The notes beneath the pieces are model-generated. The model made no database searches and was not told where the DNA came from. It worked only from the letters and a program-made list of their open reading frames with translations. A stretch of 43,539 bases of DNA, taken from positions 1-43,539 of the forward strand of contig CAKTXA010000022.1 in the NCBI GenBank assembly GCA_934631005.1, given 5' to 3'. Positions 1-7,144 of this stretch are shown here, piece after piece. Both the position numbers and the translations under genes were made by a program. Source of the stretch: an uncultured Oscillospiraceae bacterium. GTDB lineage: Bacteria > Bacillota > Clostridia > Oscillospirales > Oscillospiraceae. Within the stretch, counting starts at the first letter, position 1; every line of letters begins with the position of its first letter.

Positions 1-1148
1 GTCGGCGTCTTATAGACGTTCGCGCCCTGCATGATGGTGGCGTAGACATAGCCGTACTCGCCAGCCTTCAGGCTCAGCCCGCTCACCGGCGTCAGAGAGA
101 CGGTATAGGCCGGTGCGGTAACAGTGATCGCGAGAGCATTCGATTCTTGCGACATATCGGGCGAGCCGGTTTTCTTGGAGGTCACAACACAGGTGTAGCT
201 ACCCCCATCACCGGTCGCACCGGCCGTAGCAGAGGAGATATACAGCGTCTGGGCAGTCTTGCCGGTCAGAACATTCCCATCCTTCTTCCACTGGTACGTG
301 TACGTGCCAAGGCCATAGCCGCCGCCGGGAGTGACCGTCAGGCTGATCGCCTCGCCAGTCTTGTAGTCCGTCTTGCCACTAGCGGCAGCAATCACAGCCG
401 TTACAGCGGGCGTCGAAGCGACCGTGACATCTACAGTAGTAAAAATATTTGCAGTATCCTTCTTGTACTGAACAAGAATCTGAGTCGTACCATTGGCAAC
501 AGCTGTGACAAGACCAGCGGGGCTCACAGTAGCCGCAGCCGGATTGCTGGAAGAGAACGTCAAATCGCTGGTGATTTTCCGCGCTTCATCTGTTGTTTTC
601 TTCGCACAGGCCGGATAGGTCGCCAGAACGACAAGCTGCTTGGTCTCCGCCGCGGTCGAACCGGAAGCGGGCTTCAGCGTAAAGTTAGAACCTACTGAAA
701 TGCTCTGGACCGCCGTACAGGCAGCGCAATTGCAGGCAGCAGCAGTGTGATCTGCATCACAAGTGCAGCCATTCACAGTGCAGGTGCTGCTGCACTTGAC
801 CGTAACAGCAACAGCCGTGCTGGAAACGCCGTCAACCGTCGCCTTGATGTAGGCAGTGCCAGCTTTATTGGCAAAAACCGTAGCGTGCGTCGCATCGGCC
901 TTATTCACGGAAACAACGTCAGAAGCCGTCGTACCGTCGGCCGTCGTATACGCTGCCCAAGTGACTTCGTTAGACGTCTCACCGGTCACCTTAGCAGTGG
1001 CAGTAATAGACGTTTTCACGAGCACCGGATCAGACGAGCTAAGCTCGACCGATACAGCCGTCGCAGCCGCCATCGCTGCCGGGATCATGGCGCAGACCAT
1101 TGCCAGAACGAGGGCTACGGCAAGCAGTCTGCTCATCGTTTTCTTCAT
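1..1148 (-). CDS. Secreted Ig-like-domain surface protein (C-terminal part outside window)
   Basis: The minus-strand frame stays open from an ATG at 1148 to the window edge, about 382 codons with no stop. The N-terminus is a signal peptide: Lys-Lys near the start, a hydrophobic core and an A-M-A-A-A cleavage-type end near residue 27. Next come a bacterial Ig-like (BIG2-type) stretch (about residues 28-115), a Cys-rich linker (about 115-145), a second BIG2-like stretch ending near residue 230, and an Ig-fold segment with YQWKKDG and SYTCVV, the Trp and Cys positions of Ig_3-type domains. AGAGG precedes the ATG at normal spacing. I infer an exported, possibly wall-associated adhesive or structural protein. 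The lost C-terminus prevents any statement about anchoring. Confidence 0.8.
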   Translation of the reverse strand, partial: MKKTMSRLLAVALVLAMVCAMIPAAMAAATAVSVELSSSDPVLVKTSITATAKVTGETSNEVTWAAYTTADGTTASDVVSVNKADATHATVFANKAGTAYIKATVDGVSSTAVAVTVKCSSTCTVNGCTCDADHTAAACNCAACTAVQSISVGSNFTLKPASGSTAAETKQLVVLATYPACAKKTTDEARKITSDLTFSSSNPAAATVSPAGLVTAVANGTTQILVQYKKDTANIFTTVDVTVASTPAVTAVIAAASGKTDYKTGEAISLTVTPGGGYGLGTYTYQWKKDGNVLTGKTAQTLYISSATAGATGDGGSYTCVVTSKKTGSPDMSQESNALAITVTAPAYTVSLTPVSGLSLKAGEYGYVYATIMQGANVYKTP

Positions 1149-1208
1149 AGTTATGTACCTCTCTTTCATTGGAACGTATGAAATTCAGGATAGTTTTGCT
1201 TATACGCT

Positions 1209-1236
1209 AGTTTACCATAAATCCAAGAAAAATCAA
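1209..1236 (-). promoter_or_regulatory. Probable sigma-A promoter of the Ig-like protein gene
   Basis: On the minus strand TTGATT (1236-1231) and TAAACT (1214-1209) are separated by 16 nt and lie about 60 nt upstream of the ATG at 1148. The call rests on sequence match only. Confidence 0.5.
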
Positions 1237-1309
1237 CCGTTTTCAGAATTTTTTAAGAATTTCGATTTTTCCCACCGCCCCCGCACCCGCCCCGATGCGA
1301 ACACAAACG

Positions 1310-1640
1310 CACCCTGTAGGGGCCGATGGCCACATCAGCCCTTTCGGGCGCACCCCTGTAGGGGCGGGGCTGGCCCCGCCCGCTGGTATGCAGCATCGTT
1401 CTTTTGCGGCCGTGCCGATTTGCTGAGGGCCCCTTGCCTTCCCCTCGGGGAAGGTGCCCCAGTGCGCACACTGGGGCGGATGAGGGCCGGGGAGCACTGA
1501 AACATAGCTTAGCATGCTCAGCGAAATGCAACTGCTCCCCTACCCTCATCAGTCGGCTTCGCCGACAGCTTCCCCGAGGGGAAGCTATGGGGTGCCTACA
1601 TTTCGCCGGTGCGTTGGGGATACGGCAGGTGCGGCAAAAG
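1310..1640. repeat. Dispersed mosaic palindromic repeat, copy 1
   Basis: This gene-free stretch is built from modules that recur at 8585-8880 and 12020-12385. They are a GGGGCGGGGCT-GCCCCGCCCGCTG hairpin (around 1366-1385), a flank with ATCGTTCTTTTGCGGC, arm CTTCCCCTCGGGGAAG, a core GGGGAGCACT...CAACTGCTCCCC, and a second arm AGCTTCCCCGAGGGGAAG. The two arms make a long imperfect hairpin of roughly 60 nt per side around a loop of about 40 nt. Short open frames here on both strands change with the repeat and are not credible genes. It sits between two minus-strand genes and might also act as a terminator or RNA-stability element. Confidence 0.8.
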
Positions 1641-1645
1641 CCGTC

Positions 1646-1839
1646 TCATTTTTCCTTATAATACAGCAAGCAATGGCAATACCCTTCAAACTCCGGGTCT
1701 TTGATCTGGTCGCGGAATTCTTTGCACATGCATTTGTTTTCCTCGGTGCGGGCGAGGCGGCAGGGGCAGTAGCCGCCGGTGCGCTTGAGGCCCTCTTTGA
1801 CCTTTGCCACGACCGCCTTGTCCTCGTTCAGCCGGACCT

Positions 1840-1843
<4 letters not shown>
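1646..1843 (-). CDS. Small ferredoxin-thioredoxin-reductase catalytic-domain-like protein
   Basis: A 65-residue protein whose ATG overlaps the trxA stop as ATGA, so translation is probably coupled. It has six cysteines in three CxC motifs: CPC at 26-28, CMC at 38-40 (in KCMCKEF) and CHC at 56-58 (in GYCHCLLYYK). That is the signature of the FTR catalytic (beta) chain family, which holds a 4Fe-4S cluster next to a redox-active disulfide. Spacing between motifs (9 and 15 residues) differs from the plant/cyanobacterial pattern (16 and 8), and no FTR variable chain is nearby. I infer that it passes electrons from ferredoxin or a similar donor to the adjacent thioredoxin. Family assignment is fairly secure; the electron donor is not. 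Confidence 0.75.
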
Positions 1844-2151
<308 letters not shown>

Positions 2152-2240
2152 CGAAATGACCTCCTGTCTTTCTTTTTTATCATCATATCATATTCTGCCG
2201 CGCATAGGGCGCATGATACAGAAAGTTTACAATTGCCGAC

Positions 2241-2271
2241 AAAAACGGCAGACGGAAAACTCCATCTGCCG
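2241..2271 (-). terminator. Rho-independent terminator after prfC
   Basis: On the minus strand, just past the prfC stop, CGGCAGATGGA pairs with the near-perfect complement TCCGTCTGCCG (one G-U) and is followed by TTTTT. It separates prfC from trxA, so trxA must have its own promoter in 2152-2240; I could not fix one with confidence. Confidence 0.85.
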
Positions 2272-2277
2272 TATGAT

Positions 2278-3861
2278 TTACTCTGCTGTTTCCGAGAGCT
2301 CCAGACCCGGGTTGCGCTTGCGCGTGTAGTCGATCGACCAGAAGCTCGAGAACACCAGCAGGCTCCTGCCGCGGTAGTCCTCCAGCAGCTCCACATCGGA
2401 CGAGAGCGTGAGATCCTTCAGGTCGTCCACCGGCGCCTTTGTGATGAAGCGCAGCTGCTCATACGGCAGGCCCTCCATGCGCAGCTCCACGCCGTATTCG
2501 CCCTTCATGCGGTACTGGAACACGTCGAACTGCAGCGTGCCCACAACGCCCACGATGACCTCCTCCATGCCGGAGTTCGGCAGCTTGAAGATCTGGATGG
2601 CGCCCTCCTGCGCGATCTGCTCCGTGCCCTTGATGAACTGTTTGCGCTTCATCGAGTCCTTGGGGCTCACGCGGGAGAAATGCTCCGGCGCAAAGGTCGG
2701 GATGCCGCCGAATTTGAACTTTTTGCCCGGGACGGTGATGGTGTCGCCGATGGAGAAGATGCCGGGGTCGAACACGCCGATAATATCGCCCGCGTACGCC
2801 TCGTCCACGATCTCGCGCTCCGACGCCATGAGCTGCTGCGGCTGCGACAGGCGCATCTTGCGCCCCGCCTGCACGTGATAGTATTCCGCGTCGCGCTCGA
2901 ATTTGCCCGAGCAGATGCGCATAAACGCCAGCCGGTCGCGGTGGGCCTTGTTCATATTGGCCTGAATTTTGAACACGAACGCCGAAAAATCGGGGCTGAA
3001 CGGGTCGATCACGCCGCAGTCGGCCTCGCGCGCGAGGGGGCTGGGCGTCATGCGCAGAAATTCCTCCAGAAACGGCTCCACGCCGAAGTTCGTGAGCGCC
3101 GAGCCGAAGAATACCGGCGACAGCTCGCCGCGGCGCACCTCGTCCATGTCGAACTCCCGTCCCGCGCCGAGCAGCTCCACGTCGTCCATGAGCTGCTGCT
3201 GCCGCTTTTCGCCGATGAGCTGCGCGACCTGCGGATCATCCAGCGCCAGCTCCAGCTTTTCCGCGCGGTTCTTGCCCGAAACGCCCGAAAACAGCAGCAG
3301 CTGGCTGCCGCGGCGGTCATACACGCCGCCGAACTCCCGGCCGGAGCCGATGGGCCAGTTGCAGGCGTAGGTCTCGATGCCGAGCTCGTTTTCCAGCTCG
3401 TCGAGCAGCTCGAACGGGTCGCGCGATTCGCGGTCCATCTTGTTGATAAACGTAAAAATGGGGATGCGGCGCATGGCGCAGACCTTAAAGAGCTTGCGCG
3501 TCTGCGGCTCCACGCCCTTTGCCCCGTCAATGACCATCACAGCCGAGTCCGCCGCCATGAGCGTGCGGTACGTATCCTCCGAAAAATCCTGATGGCCCGG
3601 CGTATCCAGAATGTTGATGCAGAAGCCCTCATACTGGAACTGCATCACGGACGACGTGACCGAGATGCCGCGCTGCTTTTCGATCTCCATCCAGTCGGAG
3701 ACGGCGGCACGGGAGTTCTTTTTGCCCTTGACCGCGCCCGCCTGCGCGATGGCCCCGCCGTACAGCAGGAATTTTTCCGTCAGTGTCGTTTTGCCGGCGT
3801 CCGGGTGCGAGATGATCGCAAACGTCCTGCGGCGGCTGATCTCTTCTTTCAGGGATGCCAT
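2278..3861 (-). CDS. prfC: Peptide chain release factor 3 (RF3)
   Basis: A 527-residue translational GTPase that removes RF1/RF2 from the ribosome after termination. G motifs are clear: HPDAGKTT (about 18-25), DTPGH (about 90), and NKMD in FINKMDRESRDPFELLDELE (about 142). The size and the RF3-type C-terminal domains fit RF3 rather than EF-G. The start at 3861 (MASLKEE) is chosen because TTTGGAGGTACTTAC precedes it and because the family begins there; an upstream in-frame TTG would add 21 unlikely residues. The leader contains an SD-preceded ATG-TAG pair, listed separately. The gene has its own promoter and terminator. Confidence 0.95.
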   Translation of the reverse strand: MASLKEEISRRRTFAIISHPDAGKTTLTEKFLLYGGAIAQAGAVKGKKNSRAAVSDWMEIEKQRGISVTSSVMQFQYEGFCINILDTPGHQDFSEDTYRTLMAADSAVMVIDGAKGVEPQTRKLFKVCAMRRIPIFTFINKMDRESRDPFELLDELENELGIETYACNWPIGSGREFGGVYDRRGSQLLLFSGVSGKNRAEKLELALDDPQVAQLIGEKRQQQLMDDVELLGAGREFDMDEVRRGELSPVFFGSALTNFGVEPFLEEFLRMTPSPLAREADCGVIDPFSPDFSAFVFKIQANMNKAHRDRLAFMRICSGKFERDAEYYHVQAGRKMRLSQPQQLMASEREIVDEAYAGDIIGVFDPGIFSIGDTITVPGKKFKFGGIPTFAPEHFSRVSPKDSMKRKQFIKGTEQIAQEGAIQIFKLPNSGMEEVIVGVVGTLQFDVFQYRMKGEYGVELRMEGLPYEQLRFITKAPVDDLKDLTLSSDVELLEDYRGRSLLVFSSFWSIDYTRKRNPGLELSETAE

Positions 3862-3904
3862 GTAAGTACCTCCAAATATTTTTTGTTCGCGCTCAAATGC
3901 CTGC

Positions 3905-3922
3905 CTACATGGGACACCCTCC
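3905..3922 (-). promoter_or_regulatory. SD-preceded start-stop (ATG-TAG) in the prfC leader
   Basis: On the minus strand GGAGGG (3922-3917), a 6-nt spacer, then ATG immediately followed by TAG (3910-3905), 44 nt upstream of the prfC ATG, which has its own GGAGG. An ATG 18 nt before the start-stop would give an alternative 7-codon ORF (MFGGCPM) ending at the same TAG, but that ATG has no SD. The site could load ribosomes that must terminate at once, upstream of a termination-factor gene. The sequence is certain; the function is inferred. Confidence 0.5.
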
Positions 3923-3951
3923 AAACATTTTTGATCGGTTCACAGTGGTTT

Positions 3952-3980
3952 AGTCTACCACAGCAGATGGAGATTTACAA
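3952..3980 (-). promoter_or_regulatory. Probable sigma-A promoter of prfC
   Basis: Minus-strand TTGTAA (3980-3975) and TAGACT (3957-3952) with a 17-nt spacer. This places transcription start near 3945 and gives a leader of roughly 85 nt that includes the start-stop element. Confidence 0.55.
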
Positions 3981-3981
3981 G

Positions 3982-4010
3982 AAAAATCCCGACATTCCGT
4001 CGGGATTTTT
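3982..4010 (-). terminator. Terminator after the 4021-4392 membrane protein gene
   Basis: A perfect hairpin, AAAAATCCCGAC / GTCGGGATTTTT with a 5-nt loop, has a T-run on either strand. It lies just past the stop of the minus-strand gene and immediately upstream of the prfC promoter. Confidence 0.85.
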
Positions 4011-4020
4011 CAAATCTTCT

Positions 4021-4392
4021 TTACATACCGAAATATTCGCGGTTGGCCTTGCTGTTGGCGATGGCGTACCACACGAGCACGGCCAGCACCACGCCCAGCA
4101 GCACCAGACTCTGCCACAGGTTCATAAACGGCGTTTCCAGCACGGAGTTGTTGAGCACCTGCAAAATGCCATAGATCGTGGTCACGAACGCCAGCACCGC
4201 CAGACGCGGCTTCATATAGGCGATGAAGCCCTCTTCGTCCAAGCAGTCCTCCGCCGTCTTGTCCTTCGGGATCAGCAGCCCGTTTTTGAACAGGCGCTTC
4301 TCGATCAGCAGCCGGATCCAAATGTAAAAGCAATACAGCCCGCACCCCAGCGAAATGAGGTCGAGCATCAGAAACATGGAATCGTTGTTCAT
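4021..4392 (-). CDS. Small membrane protein of unknown function
   Basis: 123 residues. Hydrophobic segments are visible at about 8-28 (with GLYCFYIWI), 62-82 (RLAVLAFVTTIYGILQVL) and 92-113 (WQSLVLLGVVLAVLVWYAIA), with a charged loop between the first two. I recognise no family motif. GGAGAA lies just before the ATG. It is the second gene of a pair with the membrane protein at 4416-4727 (23 nt gap), and the pair ends at a strong terminator. Probably real because of spacing, RBS and composition. Confidence 0.65.
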   Translation of the reverse strand: MNNDSMFLMLDLISLGCGLYCFYIWIRLLIEKRLFKNGLLIPKDKTAEDCLDEEGFIAYMKPRLAVLAFVTTIYGILQVLNNSVLETPFMNLWQSLVLLGVVLAVLVWYAIANSKANREYFGM

Positions 4393-4415
4393 CGGTTTTC
4401 TCCTTCGGTTTTCTC

Positions 4416-4727
4416 TCAGCTATTTTCGTGCATCTGCCGCAGCACGCGCCGCACCACGCCCACCAGCAAAAGCACCGCGACGACGGCGAACACCACGCCG
4501 CCGATGAGGCTGATGATGGTGTTGCCGCTCCAGCTCTCGGCGGCGATCAGCTCCGAGAAGCTGCGAAACATTTTATAGGACAGGTAGGCCAGATACCCGC
4601 CGCAGACCGTATGGATCAGGTTGCGGCGCGTTCTGTCGCGCGCCTGCGTGACGCTCCCGGTCTTGTGCTCCGGTGCATCCGGCTGTGAGGTCTGCTGCTC
4701 CAGCTGATCGCGTTTTTGTTCATCCAT
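4416..4727 (-). CDS. Small membrane protein of unknown function
   Basis: 103 residues. A hydrophilic, Gln/Asp-rich N-terminal tail (about 1-36) is followed by a short hydrophobic patch (GGYLAYLSYKMF) and one long transmembrane segment at about 70-90 (IISLIGGVVFAVVAVLLLVGVV) ending in RRVLRQ, a positive-inside stop. GGGAGGCACGCAG precedes the ATG. It is likely co-transcribed with the downstream small membrane protein. I recognise no family. Confidence 0.6.
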   Translation of the reverse strand: MDEQKRDQLEQQTSQPDAPEHKTGSVTQARDRTRRNLIHTVCGGYLAYLSYKMFRSFSELIAAESWSGNTIISLIGGVVFAVVAVLLLVGVVRRVLRQMHENS

Positions 4728-4812
4728 TCTGCGTGCCTCCCGTCTGATTTACGCTTATTTTAACGCATGAAAGCGCAAAAGGAAAGCCCCGCAGGAAAAA
4801 TTCCAAAATTGT

Positions 4813-5628
4813 TCACATCTTGCCCGCGCGGAACTGCTCGATCATCTCGCCGGTCAGGCTGATGTTCGAGTGCTCCTGCGGCAGCTCGCTGCGCAGAAAC
4901 CAGCCCGCCTCGGCCAGCTCGTCCTCCTGCACACGGATCGCGTCGCTGCCGTCCAGCTCCGCGTAAAAGCCCATGAGCAGCGTGTCGGTGAACACCCACG
5001 GCTGCGATTTGTAAAACCGCAGATTCTTGACGTGCACGCCCGTCTCCTCCAGCACCTCGCGGTGGACGGTCTGCTCGATCGACTCGCCGATCTCGTTGAA
5101 GCCCGCCACCAGGGCGTATTTTTTGAACGCGCGGCCGCGATAGCGCGTGAGCAGCAGCCGGTCGCCGTCGTGCACAGCCACGATCACCGCCGGGCAAATT
5201 TTCGGATACACCGTCTGCCGGCACGCCGGGCAGACCATCGCCCGCTCCGTTTTGCTCGGCGTCATGTGCGTGCCGCAGCGCCCGCAGAAGCGGTTGGCGC
5301 GGTACCAGCGCACCAGACTCTGCGCCGCCGCGCAGGCAAAGAGCGTCTCATCCGGATGGCATGCGCGCAGCTCCGCGTCCGGCAGGTACGAAAAGCCGGG
5401 GATGACCGGATGCTGCCCGGCATACTGCCAGTAATACGCCTGCTCGTCGATGGAAAACAGATATTGCAGCTGCCCGCCCGCGTCCTGAAGCCGCGGCAGC
5501 TCGACGTTTCCATCCTCAATGCGCGCATAGACGCGCCCGTCGCGCAGCAGCAGCAGGCTGTCGCCCGCGCGCGGCGCGCGCCACGACATCTCGTTGTGAT
5601 AGATGTGCGGAAAAATATCCTGGATCAT
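4813..5628 (-). CDS. nudC: NAD(H) pyrophosphatase / RNA deNADding Nudix hydrolase
   Basis: 271 residues. The order is an N-terminal beta domain; a zinc ribbon with CGRCGTHM and CPACRQ (about 114-135); the Nudix box GFNEIGESIEQTVHREVLEE matching GX5EX7REUXEEXGU (about 178-200); and SQPWVFTDT just after it, the NudC-family SQPW signature that distinguishes NADH pyrophosphatases from other Nudix enzymes. It hydrolyses NAD(H) to NMN(H) and AMP and in the family removes NAD caps from RNA. The ATG at 5628 overlaps the upstream stop as ATGA, which decides the start against a longer frame reaching into the upstream gene. Its third motif position is Val rather than Pro (SQPWV). Confidence 0.9.
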   Translation of the reverse strand: MIQDIFPHIYHNEMSWRAPRAGDSLLLLRDGRVYARIEDGNVELPRLQDAGGQLQYLFSIDEQAYYWQYAGQHPVIPGFSYLPDAELRACHPDETLFACAAAQSLVRWYRANRFCGRCGTHMTPSKTERAMVCPACRQTVYPKICPAVIVAVHDGDRLLLTRYRGRAFKKYALVAGFNEIGESIEQTVHREVLEETGVHVKNLRFYKSQPWVFTDTLLMGFYAELDGSDAIRVQEDELAEAGWFLRSELPQEHSNISLTGEMIEQFRAGKM

Positions 5629-6782
5629 GCTTCCCGCCCCCCGTTCCAGAACGCTTCGATCTCGGCGCGGCCGGCCTGCACCGAACCCTGCACAAACTCC
5701 GGCTTGCCGCCGCCGCGGCCGCGGAGCGCGTCGTTCATGCGCCGGGAAAACGCGCGCAGATCGCCGCCCGCCTGCCCGACGGCATAGCGCCAGCCGGTCT
5801 CGTCGCTGCCGGTGAACACGGCGCACACGCCGCCGCAGGCGCGCATCCCGGCGTCCGCCATCTGGCGCAGGCCGTCGGCGCTGAGCTCCATGAACAGCAG
5901 GCTGTCGCCCTTGCCGCGCAGCTCGTCTGCCGCGCGCTCGATGAGCAGCCGCTCCAGCGCGCCCGCGCGGTATTTGACCTGCGCAAGCTCGCCAAGCGTC
6001 CGCTCCGCCGCCTGCGCCGTCTGCTGCGGCTTTGCCGAGAGCAGACCCGAAATACGCTTGTTCTGCTCCAGAATTGAGTTTACATAACTATATGCCTTGC
6101 GCCCGCAGAGCATCTCCAGCCGCACGCCGTCGTGGAATTTCTGACAGGTGAAAATTTTGACGAGCCCGATCTCGCCGGTCATGGAGACGTGCGTGCCGCA
6201 GCACGCGCACACGTCGATGGCGGGGATGCTCACCAGCCGCAGCACGCCGTCAATCGGCTTTTTGCTGCGATAGACCGCGTTTGCCTTCTCTTCGCCATCC
6301 ACCCACGACACGACGATGGGCAAATTCGCCCACACGGCTTCGTTTGCCTCACGCTCGATCTCGCGCACGTCGTCCATCGTGAGCATCCCCGAAAAGTCAA
6401 TGGTCACCATGTCCGCGCCCATGTGGAAGCCCACGTTTTCATAGCCGAAGCGGCGGTGGATGATGCCGCTGACGATATGCTCGCCGCTGTGCTGCTGCAT
6501 ATAGTCGAACCGCCGCGCCCAGTCGATCGTGCCGCGCACGGTGCTGCCGGTCTCAAGCGGGCCGTCGCAGAAATGCACGACCTCGCCGCCGCGCGCATGG
6601 GTGTCGAGCACACACACACCGTCCAGCGCGCCCGTGTCGCCCGGCTGGCCGCCGCCCTCGGGGTAAAATGCCGTCTGATCCAGAACGACCGCAAAGCGCT
6701 CCTTTTCCCGCTCACACGAGACGACGCGCGCGGAAAATTCCCGCAAATGGGCATCCTGATAATAAAGTCTGACCGTTTCCAT
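5625..6782 (-). CDS. Alanyl-tRNA editing protein (AlaX-L type with DHHA1 domain)
   Basis: 385 residues. The N-terminal part resembles the AlaRS second additional domain; the editing core has HSGEH (about 97-101) and CACCGTH (about 192-198), giving the HxxxH and CxxxH zinc ligands. A C-terminal DHHA1-like domain ends in GRGGGKPEFVQGS (about 353-365). It hydrolyses Ser- or Gly-tRNA(Ala) in trans. Without the alanyl-activating domain it cannot be AlaRS. It has its own promoter and is translationally coupled to nudC. Confidence 0.9.
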   Translation of the reverse strand: METVRLYYQDAHLREFSARVVSCEREKERFAVVLDQTAFYPEGGGQPGDTGALDGVCVLDTHARGGEVVHFCDGPLETGSTVRGTIDWARRFDYMQQHSGEHIVSGIIHRRFGYENVGFHMGADMVTIDFSGMLTMDDVREIEREANEAVWANLPIVVSWVDGEEKANAVYRSKKPIDGVLRLVSIPAIDVCACCGTHVSMTGEIGLVKIFTCQKFHDGVRLEMLCGRKAYSYVNSILEQNKRISGLLSAKPQQTAQAAERTLGELAQVKYRAGALERLLIERAADELRGKGDSLLFMELSADGLRQMADAGMRACGGVCAVFTGSDETGWRYAVGQAGGDLRAFSRRMNDALRGRGGGKPEFVQGSVQAGRAEIEAFWNGGREA

Positions 6783-6815
6783 CCGGAACGCTCCTTCTAT
6801 CTATGGTTTTTCTTG

Positions 6816-6844
6816 ATTGTATCACAAACGCACGGCGCTGCCAA
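6816..6844 (-). promoter_or_regulatory. Sigma-A promoter of the alanyl-tRNA editing gene
   Basis: Minus-strand TTGGCA (6844-6839), 17-nt spacer, TACAAT (6821-6816); start codon at 6782. It is divergent from the mgtE promoter 22 nt away. Confidence 0.7.
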
Positions 6845-6866
6845 CGAGAAAAATCTATGGCTGCGG

Positions 6867-6895
6867 TTGACATTCGAGCAGAAAGCGCCTAAAAT
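6867..6895 (+). promoter_or_regulatory. Sigma-A promoter of mgtE
   Basis: TTGACA (6867-6872), 17-nt spacer, TAAAAT (6890-6895). The predicted start near 6902 gives a 5-prime leader of about 240 nt before the mgtE ATG. Confidence 0.8.
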
Positions 6896-6901
6896 GAGAA
6901 T

Positions 6902-7140
6902 GGATGTTTGTGGGCGCAGTGCGCCCGGATGTCCCATCTGAAGCAAAAAAGGAGTGAAGAAGAATGGACGCAGGAAGTAGTAACGGCACATCCGCAGGCC
7001 GAAGTTGCACCGGGAATGAGCCGCCCTCGTGCGTGCCATTCTTGGGGAGCGCCAAATGATCCGGCGCTCTCCCCTCTGCTGATATGCCTGTGACGTGTGG
7101 CTTACTTCCTAAAACAGCAACCTGAAATTTAGGAGGAAAG
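6902..7140 (+). promoter_or_regulatory. Structured 5-prime leader of mgtE with alternative pairings
   Basis: The leader holds a hairpin GGGCGC/GCGCCC (about 6930-6945), a stem GAATGG..CGC / GCG..CCATTC (6962-6971 with 7031-7041) that covers the start of a short ORF, and a strong hairpin GGGGAGCGCC / GGCGCTCTCCCC (about 7044-7074) whose loop contains that ORF's stop. TACTTCCT (7103-7110) can pair with AGGAAGTA (6972-6979), while the overlapping TCCTAAA (7107-7113) can pair with TTTAGGA (7128-7134), which covers half of the mgtE SD (AGGAGG, 7131-7136). The two pairings exclude each other. I do not see the M-box (ykoK) magnesium-riboswitch core sequences I know. A switch is inferred; the ligand or signal is unknown. 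Confidence 0.55.
6964..7059 (+). CDS. Putative 31-residue leader ORF upstream of mgtE
   Basis: ATG at 6964 with AAGGAG nine nt upstream; reads 31 codons to TGA at 7057-7059. The peptide begins MDAGSSNGTSAGRS and contains CTGNEPPSC (residues 15-23). It is Gly/Ser-rich with no membrane segment. It could be a regulatory leader peptide whose translation opens the stems described for the mgtE leader. It could also be an accidental frame in a structured RNA, though its SD and spacing argue for translation. Confidence 0.45.
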   Translation: MDAGSSNGTSAGRSCTGNEPPSCVPFLGSAK

Positions 7141-7144
7141 GTCC

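Noticed and set aside
2233..4578. Long plus-strand open frame (781 codons) opposite prfC and the two small membrane protein genes.
   Set aside because: Composition is typical of an antisense shadow, there is no SD at its start, and the minus-strand genes are certain.
6908..7093. A 61-residue plus-strand frame upstream of mgtE.
   Set aside because: No SD, and it runs through the leader hairpins in another frame than the SD-supported 31-codon ORF.
6902..7144. M-box (ykoK), yybP-ykoY or T-box riboswitch in the mgtE leader.
   Set aside because: I looked for the conserved core words of each, including the T-box AGGGUGGNACCGCG, and found none. A covariance search could still overturn this.
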